A program made the position numbers and the translations under genes. The notes beneath the pieces are model-generated. The model did not search any database and had not been told where the DNA came from. It saw nothing but the letters and a program-made list of their open reading frames with translations. Shown one piece after another: positions 11,105 to 22,389 of a stretch of 64,000 nucleotides of DNA. Position 1 is the first letter of the stretch. Each line of letters opens with the position of its first letter. Origin of the DNA: Paguma larvata (Eukaryota > Chordata > Mammalia > Carnivora > Viverridae); assembly GCA_030068075.1 (NCBI GenBank), contig CM057835.1, positions 43,506,215-43,570,214 of the forward strand, given 5' to 3'.

Positions 11105-11500
11105 TGAGACTTTTCATTCATTCATTTCTTCATGCACACACTGGTCAGGTACTTAATGCTGCCAGGTAGCACTGGCACTTAGAACAAAACAGACCCAAGC
11201 CCAGCTGTTTGGTCTGGGAGCTTACATTCTAGTGGTCAGAAGCAGACAATTAACAGAGAATTAAATTGCGATGGAATTAAGTATTGGAACTGCAGATAGT
11301 AAAGGGAGCCAGGAAGGAAGTACACAGGGGGATGGGACCATGAACAACCGAGCGAGGACCCCTTAAGCTACACAGTCCGGGAAGGCCTCCCTCGTGTGAG
11401 ACATTCGAGCTGAGACATGAGAAGGGTGCCCTGGGGGAAGGGAATGTCGTCAGCAAGGCTGGAAAGAACTTGGGGGTAATCAAGTGACCGAAAGGAAGGC
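11105..11500 (-). repeat. L2 LINE relic, antisense
   Basis: 'TTCATTCATTCATTTCTTCA', 'ACTTAGAACAAAACAGACCC', 'GGAGCTTACATTCTAGTGG' and 'GGAAGGCCTCCCTCGTGTGA' follow the complement of the L2 3' end in order. Confidence 0.65.
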
Positions 11501-12125
11501 GGCGTAGTTGAAGTTAGTGAACCGAGTGTCAGAGGTTGAGGCCCAGGGAAGGCAGAGGCCGTGGTGGGGGCCGTGGGAAGAAAGCGGATTTCGTTCTCCG
11601 AGCCATGCACTGTTTGAAACTAAAACCTATAACACGCACACACCTGAAAGTTAATCTGCAATCAGAGCCTGTGGCGAGGAGAAGTGCCATCGGCCTGTGT
11701 GAACTGCCATCAGCTCTCTCCTGGATTACTGCACCAGCCACTGACCTTCCAGTGGCCATTCTAAAGAAGATCCTTCTTGAAGTTAAATAAAATATGTTAC
11801 GTTTCTCCTCAAAACCCTGCCATGGCTCTCTGTGTCATTCAGAATAAAAGCCAGAATCTTTCCAGTGGCTCCAAGGCCCTACATGGTCTGGCCTCAGTCG
11901 TAGGTCCCTGCCCATCCCCATCTGCCCCAGCCACACTAGCTTCCTTGATGTTCCTCAAACACACAGAGATGCTCTCACTGTGGGGTCCCTGCTGTCCCCT
12001 CCATCCAGAATCCCCTGTCCTGGATAGCTTCAATTAACTCCTTCCCCTCCTTAACGTCCTTGTTGAATGGCATTGCCTCGATGGACAACCCAGTATATAC
12101 TGCACTGCTGCCTTCATCTCTACTA

Positions 12126-12225
12126 CAGCCCCCTTGCCTCCCTGTACCTAACCTTTCTCCAGAACTCTTATTATCTTCTAACATGTTCTGTGGTTACTTA
12201 CCTATTGTGTCTATGACTTATTGTC
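12126..12225 (+). repeat. 100-bp duplicated segment, copy 1
   Basis: It begins CAGCCCCCTTGCCTCCCTGT and ends ATGACTTATTGTC. It matches 12591-12690 at 99 of 100 positions; the difference is G at 12162 versus T at 12627. Confidence 0.98.
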
Positions 12226-12590
12226 CTTGTCCCCCTCTAGAGTCAAGAATAAGCTCCAAAAGGCAGACATCTTGGTGTGTAGCCATGAGAACCATCCATT
12301 GACAATTGTCTCTCCTTCCAAGTCTTCTGCAGGTGCCTATCTTCCTGACTACTTGGATATAGACACGGCCGTGTGCCCTTCCTTGGCCAATAGAAGATGA
12401 ACAGAAAGGGTGTGTGCCCTGCCTTTCATGGCCAGCACGCTCTGTGCCACATCCCCTCCTCCCTCTGACATGCAATCCCACACCTTTTAAGATAGAGGCT
12501 ACTCTGTTGGGCTGGATCCCCAAGTGAGGAAGTTGTTATCACATCAGCTGACCTGATGTCACTGAGTCTCATTTGTTCACTGACTCATCC

Positions 12591-12690
12591 CAGCCCCCTT
12601 GCCTCCCTGTACCTAACCTTTCTCCATAACTCTTATTATCTTCTAACATGTTCTGTGGTTACTTACCTATTGTGTCTATGACTTATTGTC
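12591..12690 (+). repeat. 100-bp duplicated segment, copy 2
   Basis: The second copy lies 465 bp downstream of the first in direct orientation. It is followed by an L2 3' tail (TTAGAACAGAGCCTGG) rather than the continuation seen after copy 1. Confidence 0.98.
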
Positions 12691-12890
12691 TTAGAACAGA
12701 GCCTGGTGTATACTATATGCCCAGTAAGTATTCGTTAAGTGAATTTCTTTGTTCTGATTCATAAGTTTTTATACGGCATGTTTTGAATTTAAACATACTA
12801 AAGTCAACAATCTCTGGATATAGGATTCCATGAAGTGTCTTACGACGGACCCCCCCCCCCACAATAATCAACATTAAGCACCTACTTCAA

Positions 12891-13104
12891 GGCTCCTGGC
12901 TGGCTCAGTCGGTTAGGCATCCTACTCCTGGTTTCAGTTCAGGTCATGATCTCACTGGTTGGTTCATGGGATCAAGCCCCTGTTGGCCTCTGTGCTGACA
13001 GCGTACAGCCTGCTTGAGATTCTCTCTCTCCCACTCTTTCTTTCTGCCCCTCCCCACTCTCTCTCTCAAAATAAATAAATAAACTTAAGAAAAAAAAAAA
13101 AAAA
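12891..13104 (+). mobile_element. Carnivore tRNA-Lys SINE
   Basis: Head GGCTCCTGGCTGGCTCAGTC, body GTGCTGACAGCGTACAGCC, tail CAAAATAAATAAATAAAC followed by poly-A. A four-base duplication (GGTT) sits in the B-box area (ACTGGTTGGTTCATGG). A C-run lies 30 bp upstream at 12851-12860. Confidence 0.92.
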
Positions 13105-13499
13105 CAGTAACCCCCTACTGCATGAGCTAAGTCTCTCTTAGAGCCCCAGAGGAACCTGCTACTGCATCTGCCTTAATGTGGTTGTCAGTCTAGTTCCAGA
13201 AAGAGAACGCTACAAAATCATGTGTGCTGCTGTGCAGTAGTTGGTGATACATCACAGGGTTGTTCTGAGAATTCAAATGTGGGTGCAGCCATTGAGGATG
13301 AGGCTGGTTAGAGACAGAATGGGAGACTACCTCAGCTGGACCTTGAGGACTTGGACAAGCAGAGATAGAGCCAGAGAGAGGGTATCCCTGCCTAGAGGAG
13401 TAGCGTCAATCACACCCAAGCAGGAATAGATTTTGAAATATTAGAAGGTAGCATATACCACCCCTGTCAGAGGCCAGAGTGGAGAGTTAGACTAGCTCC

Positions 13500-13675
13500 A
13501 TTAACATCCTGGCTGTCTGTGTGCTGGCTCCATGACTTTAGACAAGTCAATTAACTTCTCTGTGCCTTGACATCTTCATCTGTAAAGTGATAATCACTAA
13601 ACAGTACCTACATCAGAGTGCTGTTGCGAGGGCTAAATGAATGAATACATACGGTGTGTCGAACAGCACCTGGCA
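13500..13675 (+). repeat. MIR SINE relic
   Basis: This is a well-preserved MIR core: 'TTAGACAAGTCAATTAACTT', 'CTGTGCCTTGACATCTTCAT', 'CTGTAAAGTGATAATCAC' and 'GAGGGCTAAATGAATGAAT'. Confidence 0.8.
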
Positions 13676-14230
13676 GAGGGTAAGCGTGGATTTGGAAAGA
13701 AGAGTTGAAAATCGTGCAGACCTCAGAGTTTGCAGGAGCTCGAATCGGAGTCGAAGAAACCTAGTGTTTCGTTCTGCAGGCAAAAATATTTTCCACCAGC
13801 AGTTCAAAAGTTGTTTTTTTTTTTTAATCGGAAAGCTGTAGAAGGTTACTATTACAGCAGGGTGAGTAGGGGTCGAAAAGTGGAGGCGGAGAGACCACTC
13901 TGCAGACAGATGCCATTGTCTCATTGGGGGAAACTGAAAGCTCGTGCCCCAGTAATGGCTCCAGCGTAGAAGAGACTCATGTTGAAGACGTCCCAGAGAA
14001 GGTGCTGTAGACCAACCGATGAGCAGGCTAGTTGAGAAAAGAAAGCACAACTGACCCAAAGGCTTCCGGTCTGGGAGACTTTGAGATCTAATGATAACAC
14101 TGACCAAAATGATGAAGGCCAGAGGGGAACAGATTTTAAGAGAAAGATAACAAACTCTATTTTAGACATTAAAGTATCAAGGTCAAGCTATGGAGAAGGA
14201 AATCAGATATGAAGCTTAACTAACTTAGAG
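13676..14230. other. Intronic sequence, no gene supported
   Basis: A T-run at 13814-13826 sits in otherwise unassigned sequence. A minus-strand open frame of 164 codons (13613-14107) overlaps the MIR core at its 3' end and shows no recognisable domain, signal peptide or splice structure. I do not call it a gene. Confidence 0.45.
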
Positions 14231-14234
14231 CTAT

Positions 14235-14525
14235 ACTCAGATGTCACTCGGAAACCTTCCCCAAATAGCTGATCTGAGACACCACCCTCCTCCCTCTCAC
14301 CAGGTGTCACCACCATAATTTATTTGCTTCATTCCACTTCCTGGCACAACAGTATATTCTGCATGTGTTGATTTGCTTATTATTTATCCCCACCCTCTCC
14401 CCACCCCCTTCAATAATGTAAGCTCAGTAAGAACGGTGTCATTTTTGTCGTTATCCATTGCTCTATCCTCAGAGTTGAGGACAGCAGCTGGCCTGTGGTC
14501 TTTCAAAAACTATCTTGTGGAATAA
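14235..14525 (+). repeat. L2 LINE 3'-region relic
   Basis: 'CCTTCCCCAAATAGCTGATC', 'CATAATTTATTTGCTTCATT', 'AATGTAAGCTCAGTAAGAAC' and 'CAGCAGCTGGCCTGTGG' follow the L2 3' end. Confidence 0.65.
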
Positions 14526-14689
14526 AACTATTTTTATCTGCAAGCAAAACTGCCAAATATATACTACCAACCAGAGGTCCCCTTATGCCTCCATAGAGGT
14601 TTCCGCCCCTTATGTTATTTAGGAATTAATGGGATGAAGACGGGGGAGAGGAATAAAGAAGGAAGATTAGATGGTAAGGCATTAAAACA

Positions 14690-15880
14690 TAAAGGTGCAC
14701 GAATTCAAACAAGAATAGACCAATAGCCAACAGAGTGGAGATGAGCCCTGACCCCTTTGCTCAGGCAATGCACCAAAATACATTTCAAACCTATCAAAGT
14801 TTAAAATAAGAAGTCAAAAATAATAAATTGTGAAAGTACTGGAAGAAAATTGTTGACTTTTTAGACAGCCATGGATTAAGAAACACCTAAGAACGGCATG
14901 AAATGCATGCAGCATAATGGAACATGTAACTAATTCACTTCCCAAATGGTAAAGATGTTCATACAAAATATATTTTCCCACGATCCAAGTCGAAGGACAA
15001 CAAAGAGTTAAAAATTCTTCAGAATTTGCACACAAATACTTAATGCCTTTAATGTGCAATAAGCTGTTATAGATAAAAGGGGGCCGTGGGAGACTTGGAC
15101 AACTGTCAGAAAGGTGATCACCAATGATCGGTAAACGTAAAAGCATCAACCTCACGCATAATATTTTTTGGCATTTTTTTCCTCTCATCATTTTTTGAAG
15201 TTCAGTTAAATCCATGAGTTAGCAAAGGCAATGATTTCAAAGCTCGAGAATGCTAAAAGCCAGAGGATGTAGGGAAAACATACTCTCAAGCATTCTTGGC
15301 GGGGATGTACAGTTGTGTAACCATTTTTATAGTTGTTTAACAACCAAAATTTTAAACTGCCATATCCTTTGGCCAAGAAGTTCAAGTTCTAAGGATTCAG
15401 CCTACTGAATGTACTTGTAGCAGTGATAAAGATAAAAGAAAGTTTATTGACAAATTGGTTGTAATTTAGAAATTTCTAAATGCATACAGTAGCTAACTGC
15501 TAAAAAAAAGTGACAGAGCTTCTATTAAGTAGAATACAATGCAATTATTAAAAACAATAGGGTATATCTGTATGGACTGACAAAGAGAGGTTTAAAATAC
15601 TGGTTAAATGAAAGAAAAAGAGAGAAGTGCCTAAACGGCACATATAGCATGGGCACATAGGTGGTAAAAAGCAAAATGACAAATGTAAAAGTCCTTTTAT
15701 GTGCAACAAACACTTTTAGAATGCTGCACAAGAAACTATTAACTGTGGCTTCCCGTGGGGAGGAGGACTGGGGAGTAAGGTGATGTTTTTAATTCCCACT
15801 TTATACTTTCTTAATATTAGACATTTTTCGCAGGGAATGTGACTACTTTTAGAATTTCATAAGAGAAAGAGTAAAGTCCT
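14690..15880 (+). mobile_element. Old L1 LINE fragment (ORF2 3' end plus 3' UTR)
   Basis: Degenerate L1 ORF2 features appear in sense order: 'GAAAGTACTGGAAGAAAA', 'AAGCATCAACCTCACGCATA', 'TATCCTTTGGCCAAGAAG', 'AATGCAATTATTAAAAACAA', 'AAGAAACTATTAACTGTGGC', and the 3'-UTR-like 'GGGGAGGAGGACTGGGGAGT'. It is riddled with stops and is non-functional. Confidence 0.75.
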
Positions 15881-15884
15881 CAAC

Positions 15885-17290
15885 ATTTAGTTCACACTAT
15901 CCTCTTGACCCATCCCCCAAAAGAGTGTATCTGTAGCATTTGCTTGATTATTCCTGAGATTAAAATTACGTGACTCCTCAGGCTAGCCCAAGACATCTGC
16001 CAGCTGGAACATTAGCTTACATAACATTCCAGAATCCTTTAAACTTCTGCAGGAACTTCCCTAAATCCTTTGTAGAGAGGAACAATTAAAGTCTTGTTTT
16101 CTTACCATCGGTGATCGCCAAAGAACTAGCCAGGGAGCAACTCAAATCCTAAAATAATTCCTGTGCCTCAAAATAGCCAACCACCCTTCACCTGTTTAGT
16201 TGAGACCAACTCAGGATCCTTTCCAGCATCGCCAAGGGAACGAGGAAATTGACGGGACAGCTGTGAAGACTTCTTGCCGTAACAGGAAGATCTACGTTTA
16301 ATTCATTGCAAGGCCGGACAGTTGTAAAGAACTGTATATGTGTGTGTGTGTGTGCACATGCAGGTGTGTACAAGTGGCTGTATGTGTGGCAGGCAGAGCC
16401 AGATTCTAAAGCAGTACCAGCACTTTATCAAGGAATCAGTTTAAATCAAGAAATACTAAGTACAATATTTGTATTCCTGCCATGTTGCTTCCAAAGAATT
16501 TAAGGCAGAGAAATGAAATTTTTTGAATCACCAAAGTACTAGATCACTATTCTTGCAATTTAAAATGAATATATATCTCTGTTTTAGAGTGTAAGACAAG
16601 AATATATTTTTCAAGGCTTTGACTCACTTTTGCTGTGCCTGATTTTTTTCCAAGGGCTTAAAGGAGACTTCTTTAGAAAAACTGAAAGTATCCTATCAAT
16701 TACAGTTTATCTTTGATTTTTTTTTACAGTAGTGGTCATAGAAATCATAGCTTATGTAAAGTATTTCACCTTTTAAGCTTTACCTGAAAAAATTCTTTTT
16801 AGAAATTATTAACAATATTGAATTCTCTTAACTTATACTTCCTACGTTAAATGACCAGTTGGGTCCATCAGCTGGGAGTGCTAGAGACTTTGGAAAGAAC
16901 CAAACAATTATTTGAAAAGAATAAAAGCAGCATTAAGAATAAATTACTTTTTTTCCCTAACAGACCGAGATAGATCCAATACGGCTGTTCTGTTTTAATT
17001 GCCAATGTCATCTCACTGAGTGATAGAGTCAGAGTTGCAGAGAGTTTTTTTCCGCAACGTTCATTTCTTCAGTATCCTTCCTTGTCCTTCTAGGGAGACT
17101 TCTCCTACCTGAGTCTCTCACTAGGTCACTAGGTCTACCAGTTGGCCGCAAGCTTCTCTGATCCCTGTGAATGCGTTCAGCATCTGCTGGTACTGATGGC
17201 AAGAGCTTGTTGCCGTTAACTTCCCAGGTGCTTTGTGTTGTTGCAAGAGGGAAAGAGAAGAGTGAACGCGTAGTAACCTCTTCTAGGCAC
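15885..17290. other. Intronic sequence with few recognised elements
   Basis: AT-rich, mostly unique-looking DNA with a short (TG)n run at about 16338-16354. No exon, promoter or RNA gene was supported. Confidence 0.4.
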
Positions 17291-17294
17291 TTGG

Positions 17295-17465
17295 CGCACA
17301 TTATTCGTTTGGTCTTCATAGCAACACCCTGAAGTCAATCCCATTATTATCCACATCTCTCCAATTTGCTATCCGTGGCTTAGAGGTGTTAAATAACTTG
17401 CCTACGGCTGCACAGCTAATGAGTGGCAGTGCTCAAACTTGAACTCAGGTCTGTGCGTGCTAAAA
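17295..17465 (-). repeat. MIR SINE relic, antisense
   Basis: 'CCCATTATTATCCACATCTC', 'AAATAACTTGCCTACGGCTG' and 'CACAGCTAATGAGTGGCAG' are the MIR complement in order. Confidence 0.75.
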
Positions 17466-18567
17466 CCTATGGTACAGGCCAAGGTCAAATTAAAGGGCAA
17501 GCCAGATGGCCTGCTGCCCAGGGGTTCCGACCTATAAAAAGCATGGAATGTTACTGGAGTAAATGAATAATATGTTGTCAGTTCACTCAGGTTTCCACAC
17601 ACAACTCTTCTCGTAGTTGTCTATTGGTTGCACTCCCAGCAAACGCACTGCTCTTGCGAGTGGAAATAACACTCCCCGGGCACCAGTATGGGTTCCCTCA
17701 CGTGAGTATTTTTGTTAAACACAGGGCGAGTTGCACAGTACAGCTTCAGGCCATGACCCACCAACCAGGTGACCCTCCTCACCTGAGGCTCAGAATCCAG
17801 TCACAGCTCAGATTTTAAACCCAAATAATGCCTGGCCCAGTGCTATTAGTTGGGAGTGGTTCCTCATATTAAGTTTTACATTGTTTTAATAAGCTTCTCA
17901 AGAAGTTGTTAACTTCGGACAAGTAATGAAGAGAAGCAATGGGTAGGTAATTCTTCAGAACATGAAAAAGGAGGCGTGCCTCTTATTTTCTAGCTGAAAG
18001 CGCCTGCCATCTTGACTCGGCATTACCTCTGACCACTGGGCAGAAAGACCTTCCATATTACTTTCTTACACATTTGTTGGACCACCTCTTCCTCATCTTG
18101 GTAGCCTTGTGCTCCCTCCTTGTGCCATACTGTGAAATACAGGCTTATTTCCTTTGGCTCTGTTCTAAAAGGGCACCACTCAAAGCTGTTCCTTCTCTAA
18201 GACAGGGCTTCCATCATTTCTCACATCACCACGCACACAGAAAACGGTGTTACTGGTGTGGAATGCACGTACGTTTGTGCGGTGAGCAGACGAGGCGGCT
18301 GGAGGTGGGAGGCGGAAGGGCCTGGAGACCTGAGAGCTGGCATTGGGGAAGGGGGTGTTGGGTCGGTAACTTAGCACAGCTGTTTCTCTTCACTGTGCAC
18401 TCCTGAGAAGCTCGGCCATAAGGAATGCTAAATTTTCCATTACTGTGATGTGGACCTAGCTTCGATTTTTCTCACTTACACATCGAGAAAAAGAAAACAC
18501 ATATAAGTGATCTGCACTAAATAGAAAAAGAAATTTGAAGTTCGAAATGATCATATTTGTTTCTGGA

Positions 18568-18591
18568 GGTAAAAAAAAAAAAAAAAAAAAA
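18568..18591 (+). repeat. Poly-A tract
   Basis: A homopolymeric A run of about 20 follows GGAGGTA. No AATAAA or SINE body directly precedes it, so its origin is unassigned. Confidence 0.9.
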
Positions 18592-18939
18592 GTACCTTCT
18601 TCCTTTCTTCCTTTCTCTGTCCGCACTTGCTGAATACGTGATTGCCCTTTGCTGAGGTGCTAACCACAAAACCCTCCCAGTCCCCTGTCTGGGACAGGTG
18701 CAAACAGACCAGAACAGACCAAAGCAGAGGCAGCCAGTCCTTTCTAGGCACTGGTCCAGGAACCAGATGGGTGGTTGAGAACGAATGTACATTTTATAGA
18801 ACCAATATCTTAGGAAGGCGGTTAACTGAAACATACAAGACAAGGGCTGCCTCTAAGTAAACCTATAAATGTTTGCACTAATTTCTTAGTGGCTAAGTTA
18901 CATGTGAGCAATGGAATAAAGTACATTATATGGATTTAG

Positions 18940-19480
18940 ATTTGTTCTCCCATCTTTTCCTCTTATATTAAGAAATAATTGACATCTATCGCTGTCTAGG
19001 TTAACGCACAGCGTGATGGCTTGATTTACGTGTATTGTGAAATATACATGCAGCATATATATTTGTGAAACCTATATTGCAATAGGTTCAGCTAACAGCC
19101 ATCATCTCATATATATACAAAAAAAAAAGAAAGAAGAAAAAAATTTTTCTCCTGTAATGAGAACTCTTGGAATTTAGTCTTTTAACAGCTTTCCTGCGTA
19201 TCAGACAGCGCGTCACCTGTAGACATTACGTTGTACATCACATCATAGTACTTATTTATCTAGTAACTGGCAGTTTGTACCTTTTAACCACCTTCCTCCA
19301 ATCCTCCCGCCCCAACCACCACCACCCTCTGCCTCTGGTAACCACCTATCTGATCGTTTTTCTATGATTTTTGGTTTTTGTTTTTTGTTTTTTGTTTTTT
19401 TTTTTAGATTTACAGTAAGGCCATACAGTATTTGTCTTTCTCTCTTCTCCAATGTTTGTAAAACTTTAGAACTTCAGTAA
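18940..19480 (-). mobile_element. Old L1 LINE fragment, antisense
   Basis: 'GGCTTGATTTACGTGTATTG', 'AACAGCCATCATCTCATATA', 'TATCTAGTAACTGGCAGTTT', 'GTAACCACCTATCTGATCG' and 'CCATACAGTATTTGTCTTTC' are antisense L1 landmarks in the expected order. A (TTTTTTG)n run at 19370-19403 lies inside. Confidence 0.8.
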
Positions 19481-19689
19481 CTGTATCAAACTTGTGTTAG
19501 CTTCGTTAAGATCTCCGTCGTGCTTCAATTTTCTTACGATAAATGAAGTTTATGACATCTCTTTAAATTTATCTAAAATTTTCTTCTCATAAAACCGAGA
19601 TTTGGCTGCCCTGGCTACAAACGTTTAGGTTGTACGGTCTTTTCCACTGCACTCTCCTTCCTACAACTGTGATAACCGATACTGTATAT

Positions 19690-19935
19690 AATAAAAGTGG
19701 CTACATTTATTGAGCACCTACTGTGTGCCAGGTATTGCGCTAAATATGATACATGCATTATGTCATTCATTTGTCATGAGAGCCTCACGAGGTAGGTATT
19801 ATTCTGATAATCCCCATTGTTGAAAAACAAGGTTTAGAGATGCTAAGTAAATTGTCCGAGGTCACAAAGCTGGTAAATAGAAGAGTTGGTACTGGAACCC
19901 GTGTCTGCCTGACACCCAGGTCCGTGCTGTAATCA
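19690..19935 (-). repeat. MIR SINE relic, nearly full length, antisense
   Basis: 'TTATTGAGCACCTACTGTGT' is followed by 'GCCTCACGAGGTAGGTATTA', 'GGTCACAAAGCTGGTAAATA' and 'TGGAACCCGTGTCTGCCTG'. This spans most of the MIR consensus. Confidence 0.88.
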
Positions 19936-20522
19936 CTACTTTCTACCATTGCAGAATATTCTTTACGTTGCAATAAGTGCATACATTTGAAGAGACGCAT
20001 AAAGAATGGTTTCACTTATTGTTTTAATGCTCTTTAAAAATACAAGCTTGAATCCGTGCCGCCCGGCACCCTAGGGCTCCATGAAGTTATTCCATTTGAA
20101 CAGCTGGGGGAGCTTGAAGGCAGCTAATCTTTTCATTCTCTGAGTTCTCAGAAATAGACCCAACGGCTCAGTAATAAGCACCAGTATTAGCTTTTATGAC
20201 TAGTCCCAGTGATGACTTACCAGGCTGCAGACTTCTAGAAGCTTGGAGATACTTCCCAGCTTAACTAAAAGTGTGCATCTGGAGGAAGACAAGATGTAGA
20301 AGTAGAGCCAGAGTCTGTGGTGTCCCAGGAAGTGGCAGAAGAGTAGATCTTTTAAGTCATTTATTGGTAAAACGAGTTTATCAAATACTTGAAGGGAGGC
20401 ACCATGGGGCAGCAGAAAGCACACTGTGCAGAGAGGTACATTGTTAGTGCCATATTTTGGATATGTAAAGTATTTACATGGTTCACTGCTCACAACTATA
20501 AACATTAAACATGTATTCTCAA

Positions 20523-20702
20523 GGGGCACTTGGGTGGCTCAGTTGGTTAAGTGTCTGACTTCGGCTCAAGTCATGATCTGGTGGTCCATGTGATCGAGCC
20601 CCGCCTGGAGCCTGCTTCGGATACTGTGTCTCCCTCTCTCACTGCCTCTCCCCCACTCACACTCTCTCTCTCTCAAAAATAAGTAAACATTATAATAAAA
20701 AA
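20523..20702 (+). mobile_element. Carnivore tRNA-Lys SINE with internal deletion
   Basis: Head GGGGCACTTGGGTGGCTCAG, then a body in which GAGCCCCGC joins directly to CTGGAGCC. The usual GTCGGGCTCTGTGCTGACAG segment is missing (after about 20604). The tail is CTCAAAAATAAGTAAACATT. Target duplication GTATTCTCA lies at 20513-20521 and 20703-20711. Confidence 0.96.
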
Positions 20703-20829
20703 GTATTCTCAGAGAGGTCCTATTCTCACACATACTCTCTTCCACACAGCCCACCCACACCCTTCCCCATAAGGAACTATTTCCGTTAGTCCCTGGTTCG
20801 TTCCCTCTACATTCTTTTACGAATATAAC

Positions 20830-21190
20830 CATATAGATACATACACGTTTTTATGTCACAGAGGTTTTCATACTGTGTTTTTATAATTAAATAATTCTCT
20901 ATTTTGTGGATGTACATACAGTTGTTTCTAATGGGTTATTCATTGTCTTTTTATTACTTATAAGGCTGTAATGAACAGCCACGTGCACACATTCTTTTAT
21001 TACAGACGTGTATCTTTAAGGGCAAATCTAGGAGTAGGAGTCAGAAGGTTGATTCAAGAGGCAACTTATTAAGTATTTTGTTAGATGTTGACAATTCTCC
21101 TCAGGGCCTGTCATTGTGCCCCGACTGCCAGCAATGTAAGAGTGGGTCTTTCCTGACTCGTTCGTGTCCTCGATAACACCCCCTGGTTAA
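20830..21190 (-). mobile_element. Old L1 LINE fragment, antisense
   Basis: 'GTTGTTTCTAATGGGTTATT', 'GGCTGTAATGAACAGCCACG', 'GACGTGTATCTTTAAGGGC' and 'GACTGCCAGCAATGTAAGAG' parallel the complement of the L1 ORF2 end. Confidence 0.65.
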
Positions 21191-21194
21191 ATTT

Positions 21195-22120
21195 CTTACA
21201 CTTTCTGGGCCACTCTCCTTATCTTTCTGAGCTCCTCTTCCTCTGATCACACCTAGCCCCACTGCTTCTCATTCTATATGTCTCATCCCTAGATGCCCTG
21301 TGGTTACTGAAACTATGTACAGATCAGAACAGGTATTATCTTACCCTCTAAAGGGTGGCTCCTTGGATGGCCCCACCATCCAGGTAGACACCAAACTTGG
21401 AACCTGCTCATTGACCTGAGTTCTCCCTCTCACTAATCCATCAGGCAGTTGCCTTCGCCTCCTGCACGTTTCAGGAATGCACCCCTCTTCTACATCCCAG
21501 CACCACTCGTCCTCCCCCAGGGCTTCCTGGCCTCTCCCCAGGAGCCCCGAAATGGTGTTTTCACTTGTCCTCTTGCCTCTACCCCGGTCCTTCTGAAAAT
21601 CATCTCAACACAGTGGCCGTGAGGAGATTTTTACAGATTTCAAATATCTGCCTTGTTTACAGTCAAGGGCATTGAATTAACTTTCTATAATCATTGCTGA
21701 ATAGCTAATTCTTAACACTGATCCAGACTCCAGAAATGCTCTGATGTGTTCGGAAGAAACTTTGGGAAGCAGCTTAAAATGAGAAATTCACAGACTGCTT
21801 TCTGAAAGGGACCCTTCCCAGGATCGGTGTTATTATAGAAGAAATATAATATAGCCAGTTATTTCAGAAAAGCGTCATAAGAGTTTTTACTTAGCAAATA
21901 TCCTCTAAAAGACAAAAAAAATTCTCTGTAAGTAGTGAATTTAAACAAAGCCAAGAAGAAGAGATATTCTAGTTACATAAGATTGTGACTGGTGATTCAA
22001 ACTGCCGAAGTATTATTGACCTTAACTTAGTTAACAGAGAATGACAGAAAGACAAGACAGTGAGAGGAAGTAAATTAGCATCTTAAGTTTGTATTTATAC
22101 CGTTCGGTGTTTTAAATGTA
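21195..22120. other. Intronic sequence, possibly an L2 relic at its start
   Basis: Pyrimidine-rich sequence at about 21190-21600 resembles L2 in style but has no decisive landmark. The remainder is AT-rich and unassigned. Confidence 0.35.
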
Positions 22121-22123
22121 AAG

Positions 22124-22128
<5 letters not shown>

Positions 22129-22179
<51 letters not shown>

Positions 22180-22180
22180 G
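22129..22180. repeat. (TA)n microsatellite
   Basis: About 50 bp of almost pure TA with two TG interruptions. It directly abuts the tail of the antisense SINE that follows. Confidence 0.95.
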
Positions 22181-22384
22181 TACATAAATTTTTAAGTTTA
22201 TTTTGAGAGAGAGAAAGCACATAGGGGGTGAAGAGAGAGAGAGGGAGAGAGAGAGAATCCCAAGCAGGCTCTGCACTGACAGCATAGAGCCTGACGCTGG
22301 GCTCAAACCCATGCACCGTGAGATCATGCGCTGAGCCGAAACCCGGAGTCAGACGCTTAACCAACTGAGCCACCCAGGTGCGCC
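22181..22384 (-). mobile_element. Carnivore tRNA-Lys SINE, antisense
   Basis: Tail complement AAGTTTATTTTGAGAGAGAG, body AATCCCAAGCAGGCTCTGC, and head complement AACTGAGCCACCCAGGTGCG ending at 22384. The short minus-strand frames here come from the SINE plus the TA repeat. Confidence 0.96.
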
Positions 22385-22389
22385 TGTAA

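Larger units (their letters stand above)
11660..12745 (+). repeat. L2 LINE relic, long, carrying an internal duplication
   Basis: Sense-orientation L2 features appear in order: 'CAGAATAAAAGCCAGAATC', 'CAAGGCCCTACATGGTCTGG', 'CCACACTAGCTTCCTTGATG', 'CTCTAGAGTCAAGAATAAGC' and a tail 'TTAGAACAGAGCCTGG'. The region 12126-12225 recurs at 12591-12690 with one difference, so the relic has been rearranged after it decayed. The segment 12276-12590 between the copies is not clearly L2. Confidence 0.7.

Noticed and set aside
13613..14107. Minus-strand 164-codon frame
   Set aside because: It overlaps a MIR relic, shows no recognisable domain and has no splice or promoter context. An isolated frame of this size is expected by chance in 64 kb of six frames.
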